From contig NC_052516.1 of NCBI RefSeq assembly GCF_014356525.2, positions 27,539,796 to 27,603,795 of the forward strand: DNA of 64,000 nucleotides, read 5' to 3'. Positions 51,240 to 62,541 of the stretch are shown here, in pieces. The notes below the pieces were generated by a model that was given only the letters and a program-made list of their open reading frames with translations, had not been told where the DNA came from and ran no database searches. The position numbers were made by a program, and so were the translations under genes. This stretch comes from Nilaparvata lugens (Eukaryota; Arthropoda; Insecta; Hemiptera; Delphacidae). Numbering within the stretch: the first letter of the stretch is position 1; every line of letters starts with the position of its first letter.

Positions 51240-52673
51240 AATAATACAGGTCAATAGAGAGCATAAGAAGATATCCCATGGTAAAGGTAGTTTATGTTCC
51301 AAATTTCAAACCGATTTTTTGTTAACTCAAGCCGACTACTGTCTATTATTACTGTTTTGACCGGGTAAGAGTGTAAGAACGGCACTGTGATTGATTTAGT
51401 ACTTTATTATTTATTTAGCGTATGGCAATTTTTTTAATTTTTAAAATCTCACACTTTTATAAGTGCACGTCGAGGGATGAAATGTACTGTATTGCCTGGG
51501 GACTGGCTACAGTGAAGTCGTTAGCCTTGCCCAGCTAGGCACGTCTCTCACAATCAAATAATTATAATGTGGTGCACTGTCTGCTCCATCGCCCCACAGC
51601 ACATAGTGCCCACAGTCACATACTGGGGAGTCTGCAAGTCCCCATTTGAAAAATGATGCATTGCTTCTCCCTTAGTACTTTATTTATATAGATTACAATA
51701 TATATACTGGGTTATATACAATAGATTACAATTCAAAAAGGTTTAAATTAATGTACATAATATAAACTAAGAAAATAATTATTATAAAATGAAAACACTA
51801 GCTGATATAGATCAGCTGAAATCAACAAATTTTTATTGGTGTAGGAGCCCTACCTGTGCTGACGTCACACGAATGCACTATGGTTTTGTTTACGGAGGTA
51901 GTGCCCACAGTCACATACTAGGGAGTCTGCAAGTCCCCACTTGAAAAATGATGCATTGCATCTCCCTTAGTACTTTATTTATATAGATTACCATAATATA
52001 CTGGCTTATATACAATAGATTACAATACAGAAAGTTTTGATTAATGTACATAATATAAACTAAGAAAATAATTATTGAACTGTATATGATATGAAAAAAA
52101 CAATAATTATTATTAAACGAAAATCCAAATTAAATTACGTAAATAATAATGCTGTTAATAATATTGCATTTGAATAATTGCAATATCTCATTAATTCTCA
52201 TTTGGAATAACTATAGATCATATTTATTTATTTACAATGCAAATGACACTAATGTTATAACATTGGTAGATAAAATAATAAGGTAGTCCTTGTGCTATTT
52301 TTCTTCCAAATTTATAGGTGACAAAGCCCAAGATAAGGTTAGAAAATTTCACTAGTACAATTTTTATAAAATTTTAGTCCAAAATAAACATGAAAATTAT
52401 AAATTTTGAATTTAAATGGCTTGAATTATTAAATTGATTAGAAATATTCCACTCAATTTCCACTGAGTAATTTAATGCATATTGTTATGCATCTACATAA
52501 TTGGCGGAGCTTTGGATTTATCAATGTGCAATTCTTCTGAAAGGATATTCAAAATACCCTTCCCAGTAACTTTCTACCAAAGTATGAGACAATCGTCTTT
52601 TGTTAACAGTGAAATTCGGAACATAATTGCTCTGTACCATGGCATATCTTCTTATGCTACATTTTTCTCTATG
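51240..52673. repeat. hyd 3' flank: split MITE family B with nested repeats
   Basis: A family B left end (AATAGAGAGCATAAGAAG at 51253) begins 13 bases after the hyd stop codon. Its right end (TTTTTCTCTATG) is at 52662-52673. Between them lie a family C half copy, a 175-bp direct duplication and an inverted copy of the intron 11 repeat (52240-52405). The 3' UTR therefore consists largely of repeats; no poly(A) site could be assigned with confidence. Confidence 0.7.
51607..52079. repeat. Direct duplication, 175-bp units flanking a family C MITE half
   Basis: GTGCCCACAGTCACATACT through CTAAGAAAATAATTATT occurs at 51607-51784 and 51901-52079. The right part of a family C MITE lies between (51787-51903). 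Confidence 0.9.
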
Positions 52674-52845
52674 CTTATTCATTCATTCATATCATTTCTT
52701 CATCTCGTCCATTCATTTATTTATTTATTCATTCATTAATATCATTTATTCATCTCATCCATTCATTTATTTATTCATTCATTCATTTATTTATTCATTC
52801 ATTCATTTATTTATTCATTCATTCATTCATTGATTTATTCATCAT
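52670..52845. repeat. (ATTC/ATTT)n tetranucleotide repeat
   Basis: Alternating ATTCATTCATTTATTTATTC blocks. The open frames through it are repeat artefacts. Confidence 0.95.
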
Positions 52846-54831
52846 TCATTTGTTGTTGAGTCAAAAACACTACTTAATTTGTCGTTTTCACACTTTGTCA
52901 TCGTTATTAATTTATTGTTGAGTCACAAACATTGGTCGTCCTTACACTTATCGATTGTCGTCCTATACTCTCGAAATTGGCTTCTGGTTGGCTGCGAATG
53001 AGCTGTTGGTGAGAATTAGCCAATCAGAGGACAAATCTGAATGTATGCCGACAATCGGTAATCAGTTAGTGTAAAGATGAAATGAAACAACAGGTGCAAG
53101 ACAAAACTTCTTCTGTTTATGTATTGTACCGTCCACCGTACCTATGTATTGGTCAATTAATCTCAAGAGATAGTTGGAAAAATATGAGAGATATTCCGTC
53201 AACAAGTATCTTAATCTAATGTAGTTCGATTACTTTTAAGACTAACCCAACCTACCCTAATGTATCTATTTTATTTTCTGTAACGACTCCTAACGTTTTC
53301 CCTGGATTTAATTTTGACTTTTGATATTTTTCCACTTGTTTTACTTAAATTTCTTATGACACTGATAAGTGATATATGTTTCAAGGTCCGTTTGCATAAA
53401 GCATGTGATCTTGTGATCTTGATCATAAAGCAAGCATGATTAAATGACACGAGAATCAGAGAAGAATTTTTGGAAATAAATCTTCTGAAAGATTTTCTTT
53501 GATTGGTAGTCGTGGCTTCTTATCACGATTAAAATTCAACAGGCTTTTACACAACCGAGCCAGTATGTGCTAATGTAGTTAAATTTGAGATTGGCTTACT
53601 TCCAGAAGCTGTTACTTTTCATTTGATTGAGTGTCCATTTTTCTTTTTTTTTCTTTAAATTGTCTATGTCCAACTCAACATTCAATCACTTATGCTTTTC
53701 TTATTCTTTTTTCAGATTTCCAAGATGATAATATTTGTGTGGATGTGGAGTCGACTACTGTTGACATTGTATCACTAGAATATCTATAAAAATATGACAG
53801 TACATAGTGATGTGGTTTACAAAATCAAACGCTTTCATGAACTAAAAACATTCGAGAATGTTTGCTATGTAATGGGCTATTCGATGAATATGGTATGTTT
53901 GTGGTGAACTTTAAAAGTGAGATCTATTAATTTCCATTACTCAATCAGTTATTGCAAAATTTAAAGTTTTTGTTGGAGTAAATGGAGAAATTTCAAAATG
54001 GTTTTTATGCATTTGAATTAATTGATTATTGATGGAGATTAAGCAATTTATAATTAATTTGTAAATTTGTTTTTCTTATTTTAATTTTCTGTTACGCTCT
54101 GAGTGCTTTTGTACAGTAACGTTTGTAATAGATATTGAATATTGTTGTAATCGTAGTAGGACTTTTTTGGTTATTTTTGAAATTTCGAGCTTCATTCTAT
54201 TGAGTATCATAGGATTCTATTTTGTTCCCATGTTGTCATAAACGAAACTATCCTTTGGAGGAATTTTTACGCCATAAATTTCTGATGAAACTACCACCAT
54301 CAACGTTCGATTTATAGTTTTTCTTTTTATTGTGGTATGATCACTAATCGAAATTGTGTATTGTAAAATTGTGTAAAAAATTTAGATGGAAAGTATCGAC
54401 TTCTATTAGGGAGTTTTATTTTTACTTTTGGAAACAATCGGAAATTTATATCATTACATATAAAAGACTAGGCTTTGTTGAGTATGTTATGAATCGGAAT
54501 TAGTGTAGACATTTCAATTGATAAATATCGTTTTCTTATATCGTGGAAGATAATGTGAGTGTAGCTGCTATATCAAAGCATTATATTTCATGAGAATGGA
54601 ATTGTTGTATTTTCATTTATTCCTTATGTTACTTCCTTCATTGTACATTATTGTTGATCGTGGTTATTAAGAACTCATATCAAATTCTACATAGAATATG
54701 TTTTACTAAATTTGAAATCTCGTTCTAGTACAGTCATCTCCTTCACAATGGATTTATTGAAGGAGAACAACTCTACATCACTAAAACAAAATAAAATATT
54801 ATCAAGTACCCTTTATCTTATTGCAACTCTA
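52846..54831. other. Intergenic region downstream of hyd
   Basis: Contains a decayed hairpin (about 52925-53080, TTACACTTATCGATTGTCG against GTAAAG-type right arm) and a diverged family A MITE (53384-53570). The rest is AT-rich sequence that could be a long 3' UTR. No coding frame is seen. Confidence 0.5.
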
Positions 54832-54978
54832 AGGCCCGGTTGCACAACAGCCGGTTGAATTTTAACCGTGATTAATTCCACGAGAACTAATCTGGCGTTT
54901 TTGAAAAGACGGCTTTTCTGATTGGCTCTCGTGGAATTAATCACGGTTAGAATTTAACCGGCTCTTGTGTAACCGGCA
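54832..54978. mobile_element. MITE family A, best-preserved palindrome
   Basis: GGCCCGGTTGCACAACAGCC and the inverse TCTTGTGTAACCGGC bound it. The arms (GGTTGAATTTTAACCGTGAT; ATCACGGTTAGAATTTAACC) pair almost completely around a short AAGACGGCTTTTCTG loop. Confidence 0.88.
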
Positions 54979-56170
54979 CAAATAGTTTTAACTCTTTCAA
55001 GTGTAAATGCAAATGGCTCTTGAAGAGTTGGAACTAGTTGTGTTCCAATAAGATAAAGGGTACTTGATTATTTTTTATATTCTTTTAATAATCAGTAACC
55101 CTGAAAAGAAGGGTGAATAATGAAATGACCAATTTACGTTACCAGTTCATCAATAGAATGGCTCCCCGGAAAAACATTACAAGCGCCAAAATTTGAGTAC
55201 TTGATTTTTTATGGAAAAACGTTCCTTGTGCTCTTGCCTATCATGTAGTGACATCTATTGATAAATTTTATAACTTTTAGTAGTAGCTATTGGTAGAAGT
55301 TTTAAAAATACTTTCAAAAAATTAACATTGAAAGGTATTTTTTAGTTCTTGTAAAATTTAAGAATTGGCGATTGTAACGTTTTTCCGGGTTGTAACGCCA
55401 TTCCTTTAGTTTTGGAACAGATGATGATGATACCTTCATAATTTCTTGTGCTGTTTCAATGGCCAAGTTAAATTAATTTTAGTAATGTTATGGAGCTAAA
55501 AGTAGGTAGTAGTTTTGGGAACTTTCACACAACAGACTGAGGAAATGTTCCTCACCAGGTATTCGAATGTTGCTTAGCAAACAGACGTGCGTCTGTCTAT
55601 TGTGTCTGCTCACGTCTGCATGCAGGCTTGAATTTGTTTCTCCGTCCGTCTGCTGCTGTGTGCGTTCGCCTCCAAGTCAACCTAGCCATCAATGGTCATT
55701 CACATTATTTATGAGACATGGTAGGCAAACCCAGTCCCAGGCTTGCTTGTATTATTATTAACATTAATTATATTATTTTTTATTAGTGCAGTTGAATCTC
55801 CGAACCACCGAGGATAGGCTACATAGAAGATAACAGCTTATGCTATGCTATCTTTTCTCTAAGGCAAGTCACAATGGTCGTCTTTTTCATGAATTGTGAT
55901 GAAATAATTTCATTGGTACCTACAAGTAACAAGTTGAAGTAATATTCATTTTCTTGGTAAGGGGTAAGTTACTAAAGTAAAAAGTAATGATCGAAAAATG
56001 TTTTTCTGAGAAAACTTTTCAAGACTCATTTATTGTCAGAACACTTTAACAAAATTGTAAGACAAAGTCAACAATTAAATAAAAAATTCTAAAATATAAC
56101 AATAAACGTTAATAGTTATCACAGTCACATCGTAATATATACAAAAAAAGACAAAGATAAGCAAATTCTA
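54979..56170. other. Intergenic region
   Basis: No gene is recognised. A family B end fragment occurs near 55822-55865 (TTATGCTATGCTATCTTTTC). AT-rich otherwise. Confidence 0.45.
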
Positions 56171-57530
56171 CTGGGTGCGGCAGGAAGGGTGGATGTTTTT
56201 AGAACAGATAGTATTCTGATTTGGGTAGTCGGATTGGGCCAGCTGAAGTGAACATGTATTCGGTAGATCATACCATTTTTTCTAGTCATTGTTTAATCGG
56301 CATCATGGATTCGTGGAATGTGCAACATCGTGTGTTTACTTACGACAGTTTTGTGTGTAATAATGAGAGTATCATTACAGTTCAGCGCGAGTTTTGTCGT
56401 CATTTCAATCTTGCGAGAAATGAAAATGTACCCACTCGTAACACCATTTTACGTTGGGTAAAATCATTTCGTTCAGTAGGAACAGTAATGAATAAACAAC
56501 CACCAGGGGCTCATCGCACTGTACGCACTCCACAAAATGTGGTATTTTTCTGACAGTTCGGCAAGCCATACTCCGTAGTCCTAATCGATCTGCTAGGAGA
56601 CATTCTTCTGAACTGAACATCAGTGATCGGTCAGTAAGGCGTATTTTACATAAAGATCTAGGATTTCATCCCTACAAAATGGCCATGGTTCAACAATTGA
56701 ATCCTGGCGATTATGTAAAGCGGCTGAATTTTGTTCGAGAAATGGAGGCCATATTTGACCAAAATGAAAACATCATTTTGTTTACGACAGATGAAGCACA
56801 TTTTCAATTGAATGGTACCGTTAATCAGCAGAACTACTATCGTTATTGGTCAGATGAAAATCCAAAATTAATGCATGAGAGACCATTACACAGTCCCAAA
56901 GTGACAGTTTGGTGTGCTGTGAGCAGTATATTTGTTATTGGTCCATACTTTTTTGAAGACGACAACGGGACCACTGTAACTGTAACCTCAGAACGTTATA
57001 GACAGATGTTCTCTGAATTCTTCCTTCCTGAATTAAGAAGGAAACGTATTCCTATCCGGCAAGTATGATTTCAGCAGGACGGGGCGACAGCTCACACAGC
57101 AAGAAATTCAATGGAAGCAATTCGGGCTGTTTTTCGTGGTCGCATCATTTCTCGGTTTGGTGACATTGATTGGCCTCCTCGTTCTCCAGACCTGTCCATG
57201 TGCGACTACTTCTTGTGGGGTTTCCTGAAGTCACGTGTTTACCAGCATAAACCACGTACACTTCAAGAACTAAAGGGAGCAATTCGTGAGGAAGTCGAAC
57301 AAATTGGCAGGGCAATGTTAGAAAGAGTAGGCCTACAATCCAACTTCCGAGAGCGGCTTGTAAAGTGCATTGCTGAAAACGGCCGTCACCTGTCAGATAT
57401 TGTTTTCAAACATTAATTTTCTAAAATTGTAAAATAATGTGAATATTGTTCTGTAAATAAATGTTTTTTTATGCATAGGTAACGACATATTACTTTTTTG
57501 AAAACCGTTCATCCTTTCTGCCGCACTTTG
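56171..57530 (+). mobile_element. DD41D mariner-type transposon, TA duplication
   Basis: The inverted ends read CTGGGTGCGGCAGGAAGGGT at the left and, inverse, CAAAGTGCGGCAGAAAGGAT at the right. TA flanks both sides (56169-56170, 57531-57532). It is 1360 bp and carries one transposase gene with two lesions. It is in the same orientation as hyd. Confidence 0.92.
56305..57416 (+). pseudogene. Mariner transposase (DUF4817-type HTH plus DDE), two lesions
   Basis: Cut-and-paste transposase of the Tc1/mariner superfamily. The start is the ATG of MDSWNVQHRVF; the 28 codons open before it are 5' flank. The HTH region (about residues 20-75) has TVQREFCRHF and PTRNTILRWVKSF; a second HTH follows (RSVRRILHKDLGFHPYKM). 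Catalytic motifs are FTTDEAHFQLNG, FQQDGATAHTA and SPDLSMCDYFLWG, with 41 residues between the second and third Asp (DD41D). Lesions: a frameshift near 56540 after TPQNV, and an in-frame TGA at 57066-57068, just before FQQDGAT where the family has Trp. The C-terminus is intact (HLSDIVFKH, stop 57414-57416). Confidence 0.92.
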
Positions 57531-57539
57531 TATATAATA

Positions 57540-58890
57540 TAATAAACATTTTTAAAACAGGTACATCACAGTTAAGAAAATACACAGACATTACCACAAA
57601 TCCTCATAACCATATGGACAGCAGTCAATTAGAATCTTTTTAACAGAAACCTTAAAAATATTAATATCACATTCTTTAATATGAGCAGGCAGTTTATTAA
57701 ATAACCTCTTCAACAAAAGTTTTAAAGTTAAATGGTAATTGCACTGTGATAATCTAAGTGCTTCTGCTTGTCTTGTAAAATGATTGTGAATATTACTATT
57801 TATGGGTAAGATGGAAAGATTTTCTCTGATATACATCAGACATTCAAACACATACAAAGCATAAACAGTCATAATATTAAGTTTTTTAAACAGAGGTCAA
57901 CAATGTGCTCTACTATCTACTTTACAAATGATCCTTATGGCCCTTTTTTGTACAACAAAAAGTTTCTTCATATTGGTATCTCTCCCCCATGCCAAAATAC
58001 CATACAACAGGTGTGACTGAATGTAAGCATAATATACAGCTACCAACACATCAATGCTAACAATATTTCTTAATCTTCATAACAAAAATGCCTCTAGATA
58101 TTTTCTTACCCAATGAAAAAATATGATTTTCCCATTTCTTATTACTCTGCAATGTGATGCCAAGAAATTTGACATAACTAACTCTGTCTTACAACCAAAG
58201 TCAAAATCTAACAACTGGGTCTTATCTTGAGATAAGGAAGTTAGCAGCTGTCCAGTCCTCAATAGTTGCATTAATCTGCCCCAATACATTCAAATAGGTA
58301 AAAATCTTTTCACCCTTAATCTGGACTGCCAGATCATCAGCAGCAAACATAAAAGCCTTAATATCTCCATTACTTATAGCAGCTGGCAAGTCATTACGGT
58401 AGTATAAATAATGAATAGTATAGGTCCAAGTGTGGAACCCTGGGGTACACCTGTCTGAACCTTCAAAAAATGAGAAAGAGAACCCTTATAAAAAGAAGCC
58501 TGAAATCTATCACTTAAATAGGAAATCATAAGCTTAATAGACACATCATCAAACCCATAAAACTGGAGTTTTTTTTATCAAAATCTCATGAGATATGGTG
58601 TCAAAAGCCTTTGACATGTCATAAAAACTACTAGAAACTTTGTTCTTACCATCCAGCCAGTTAATACAGTTTTTCATGAATTCAGATATAGCACCATGAG
58701 TACCTCTTTTAGATCTATATCCAAATTGACTATTTGTGAACAGTGAATTACTTTCAAAATAGCTTATAATTTGCTTATAGAGTACGGTACCATCTCAAAT
58801 ATCTTTGAAATTATAGGAATAATGGAAACAGGCCTATAATTGTTGTAATCCAGAGATGAACCTTTTTTCAACCTTTACTCATATTTATGG
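57540..58890 (-). pseudogene. Decayed LINE RT and C-terminal region
   Basis: Minus-strand fragments read, in order from 58890 downwards, a YRPVSII-like motif, FDTISHEILIKKL, TGVPQGSTLGPILF, a FAADDLAV version of the FADD box, YAYIQSHLLYGILAWGR, and the 57591-57872 frame ending YGYEDLW. Multiple frameshifts and stops separate them. It is a different family from the two intronic LINEs. Confidence 0.8.
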
Positions 58891-58899
58891 TGAAATTGA

Positions 58900-59785
58900 A
58901 TTTATCAAACGACGTACCCTTTTTCAAAATGTCATTTCTCACAACATGTTTCGAGCTTTCGAACTTTAATGTCATGCTAATTTGATATAATTTTTACATA
59001 ATTTAAATTTATACTTGAAATGCACGTTCAGACTCAGGCACCAGTATAAAAAGTAATCCAGAATCAGACCTCGTAAGGCGATTTTCAATAAAATTTGTTT
59101 TAAATGGTAGTCCAGTCAAGTGTTAATTTTTCAGGAAATAGCCTTGAAAGAATTTTTTGGCGGGTTTATAAGTATTTTGGGGCGCTGAATTCGAATCTTT
59201 AAATCTTAAAAATTTACTTACACTTCAGAGGGCGGCTTTAGTCCTAAAAACCCAACTCTCATTTTGTATAACATTCTGGAAAAAAATTTTATATCAGCTT
59301 ATTCCCAATTTACAACCTGACAACCTATTCCCAATCAGAGAGCTACCTGCAAGCTACTACTACCAATCAAATTAATAAATCACAATAAATTGAATGTATA
59401 GCAAACTACCCGCCGTCTTCATGTGGCTTGGCCCTTAAATATCTTGTTCAAAAAGCGCGCCATTTTCCGTTGGATCAGGTGTTTACAAACACCTGAAAGT
59501 CAAAATTTGATTTAGTGTGATGAGCGGCGAAAATATGGAAAATTTATCAATTAACAAATTATTCATGTATAAACAGTTGCGGGAATTCAAATTATCTACG
59601 CAAATAGTAAATTAATGGGAACCAAGTAGACAAAGGCCAAGATATCATGGAGGCTGTGGCAGTGTTGTATTCTGAATTTAACCAAAATGTCGATTGCTGA
59701 AAGGCGGGATTGAAAAGAGTTTTTATTCTTTGATCAAATAGTTGCTATTATTACAAGAGAATTGAAAAAGAAACGTGTAAATAAT
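58900..59785. other. Intergenic stretch upstream of the second gene
   Basis: No repeat or gene is recognised. A slightly GC-richer stretch near 59450-59480 (AAAAGCGCGCCATTTTCCGT) could belong to a promoter of the gene starting at 59786, but no TATA or initiator can be assigned. Confidence 0.35.
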
Positions 59786-59876
59786 ATGTCAAACTACGAC
59801 CCTGAAAGTAATGCTGTTCTATCCAGAAATTTGATCAAAGATCTTTCTCGTCATCTCACCAATGGACTCAGAAATC
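59786..59876 (+). CDS. Unrecognised gene, probable first coding exon
   Basis: An ATG opens MSNYDPESNAVLSRNLIKDL and continues SRHLTNGLRN, stopping at a perfect GTAAGT donor. The composition is unlike the flanking AT-rich DNA. The next exon continues in phase, so this looks like the 5' end of a real host gene. No family is recognised. An upstream non-coding or coding exon cannot be excluded. Confidence 0.55.
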
Positions 59877-60501
59877 GTAAGTTTCAAAAGTCTCTTATTA
59901 GCATAAATAATCATTGTACTATTTTTAGAAATTAATTCCCTTTAATCAATTTCAAATATTCTGTAACCTAACAATTCACTTAATCCATCTGATATGATAT
60001 TGTTTAAAACAAAAATTTAATTTCCATGTTGTAGTCTCTGGTCTCAAATGTAATCCATCTTAGGAGTTTTGCTAAACCTCTTTCTCTCAATGATTATGAA
60101 AACACTGGAAACGATAAATATGAAATTCTTTTTAATTTTTATTTATGATTGTAAGCTGAATTAAAATCTTTAGGCTACATCTTGTAATAGAATTGTAATT
60201 TGTACTATCACAATGGAATCTACTACCATTCAGCTCACTTGCAGTTTATTTCATTAAGCGTAGCCTTTATTAATTAGATATGTGTGAATATTATTATTCA
60301 GCTTATTTTCATATTTGAGATTTTTTCTTCTGCTGAGAATGATGCCCTATGAAAAAGCTTGTGCGTAGTAGTTAATGATATGATCTTATCTAATTTCATT
60401 TTTGAAACGATCTAATATAAGTTATTTGTGATATGTCCTATAAGTTCAACTTGATTTGGTAATGTGTTGTGTTTCTAACATTTTCTCTCTCTTTATTTTA
60501 G

Positions 60502-60695
60502 AGGAAGCATCTATGCTCTACAAGAAGGCAATTATTCGTTTAGCCGAATTTGAGGTGTCTTCCTTAGATAATAGCACAGTTAGCGAGACTGATGAATTCA
60601 CAATTATCGAGAATATCAAGAAAATATTAATTAGCTCCAAGGATGATACAGCTATCACTTTGTTCGACTCGTGTCATAGAAAGCTACTGCGAACG
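60502..60695 (+). CDS. Unrecognised gene, probable second coding exon
   Basis: The acceptor is a pyrimidine-rich CTCTCTTTATTTTAG and the donor is GTAAGT; its two leading bases complete the Gln codon split from the first exon. It encodes QEASMLYKKAIIRLAEFEV, then IIENIKKILISSKDDTAITL and FDSCHRKLLRT, a helical-looking segment without a known motif. Both splice signals are strong and the frame is clean for 65 codons. Later exons are not visible before the window ends. A DNA transposon (60812-62326) and a mariner (62542-63894) lie in what would be the next intron. Confidence 0.6.
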
Positions 60696-60811
60696 GTAAG
60701 TTACAACAATCACATTCAAGTAAAAATAAATGTATTTTCAGTAGAAAGTGACTACCATTCCTAATTTATTTGAAAAATTGTTTTATTTTGAAGCTATAGT
60801 TATCCTGTAAC

Positions 60812-62326
60812 TTAGACCAGTTATAGGATAGACACGCTGGGAAGTTGAGACGTTTTCTTACATGATTACTTTTATCAGATGTTTTTTACTAAATATCTAG
60901 GAACTTGCAAACGCTGGCTTGTTCAATTGATTCTGTGCTTTCTTTCTCTTTGCTCTGTCCTTGTCAGTGCCATGCAGTCTTTCTATTCCTTTCTCTCTAC
61001 TCTCCTTGTCTTTTAGATAATACAGTTTTGCTTACGTCATTTCTACATTTTGTTGAATCCTTTTTCGTTTGGTATGAACACTTTTGCTCGAGCATTTCTT
61101 GGAGAAGGATCGTTTAATTAATCCTTGTATTTTGTCCTTTATTTAGCTTCTGCTAAAGATGTAGTCGCTCAGAGCAAATATTTTCTAACATCACAAGTTG
61201 TGATTTATCTATTTTTATTTTTATTTCTTTTATTTTTAGTTTTTCCATGTAGATGATTTTTTGTGATTGATTTAAAACAAGTATCATGGTGAAAAATTCA
61301 GTCACCATAATTTAATTTCAGTTGTTGAGTATCTTAATTTCTCATTTAAGTTTTTTCTGGAAATGTATAATTATTACATCCGAAATCCGCTGTACAGCGG
61401 TCATTGCATCTCATTGCATTGCATTGAATATCATTGAATCTCGTCGAATCTCGTTGAATCTTATTAGTTGAATTTGGAATCACAATCTTTGATATGGTCA
61501 TGGAAAATTGTCATCAAATCCGTTCGAATACTTCAAGAGCTTCATGTGTTTTGTGCAAGATAAGTGAATGTCCGATGTAAAAAAAAGTGTAGGAGGCCTC
61601 CCACTTATAAAAAGGTATTTACGAATAGAATATACATCGACATCTTATCATTAGAATCCAGCATAGTAGTAATTGTAAAACCTAATTTTCTTGTATTTTG
61701 AATTATTCTTTTCTCTTACGTTTGTATATTAATTTACATCATGATTACTAATTTTATAGTTAATTCTTGAGTATACCTAACCTATCCGACGGTGACAATA
61801 GATAATTCAGAGAGATTAAATGGTTAGTCATCATATCCTTCTATTATAAACGCTGCTAAATTGATGTGTTGTGAGGATTAAGTTGACAGAGTATTGAAGT
61901 TGATTTTATTTTATTATTGGTGCTATTAATTTCAATATTCTGTTGATTGTTCTTCTTACTCATCCATAATCACATCTTTTCTTTTGCAATTACATGCCCC
62001 AAAGCGTATCAAAGTCTAGCCTCTGAAGCCAACATCTACTGCCATATCGCCCCATCGTGACGTCAGCATCGGATGGAAAACTTTTCGGTAGAGTTTGTTT
62101 ACATTGTTTTTCATAGCAGATTGTGTTCATTTTAGATGGAAGTGAATTATTATTTATGAAAATGGTTAACTCCCGCTGAAATAGAAACAATGTAAACAAA
62201 CTCTACAGAAAAGTTTTCTATCCGATGCTGACGTCAAGATGGGGCGATATGGCAGTAGATGTTGGCTTCATCGACTTTCAGTATGAATGTACAATGGGCC
62301 GTGTCTATTCTATAACTGGTCCAAGG
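60812..62326. mobile_element. hAT-like non-autonomous element, 8-bp target duplication CCTGTAAC
   Basis: CCTGTAAC flanks both sides (60804-60811, 62327-62334). The inverted ends are TTAGACCAGTTATAGGATAG and the inverse of CTATTCTATAACTGGTCCAA, continuing into GACACG. It is 1515 bp of AT-rich interior without a transposase frame, and contains a separate hairpin MITE at 62025-62269 and a CATTG-rich simple stretch at 61400-61470. hAT is inferred from the 8-bp duplication. Confidence 0.85.
62025..62269. mobile_element. Nested hairpin MITE with TGACGTCA sites
   Basis: GAAGCCAACATCTACTGCCA and TGGCAGTAGATGTTGGCTTC are perfect inverses. The arms extend through ATCGCCCCATC, TGACGTCAGCATCGGATGGA and GTAGAGTTTGTTTACATTGT. 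It is about 245 bp. Confidence 0.88.
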
Positions 62327-62541
62327 CCTGTAACGAAACCTGGCTAACAATTTGAAAAAGAAGAAAAAAACTCTTGGTGAAAAATCATTGGTGTTTTGCA
62401 ACTAGTGAGGTCCACGTTATTATGGCAGTATTTGATTAAAATTGAAGTTGCTATCCTTGTCTATTATTCGACAAAGCAGATAGCGCTATCTTTTCCTAGC
62501 TCCGTAATGTTGCTAGATAGGTTTGGAACAACGTAGAAATA

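Noticed and set aside
60905..61117. 70-codon hydrophobic frame
   Set aside because: Lies inside the hAT-like element; composition is that of T-rich non-coding DNA.
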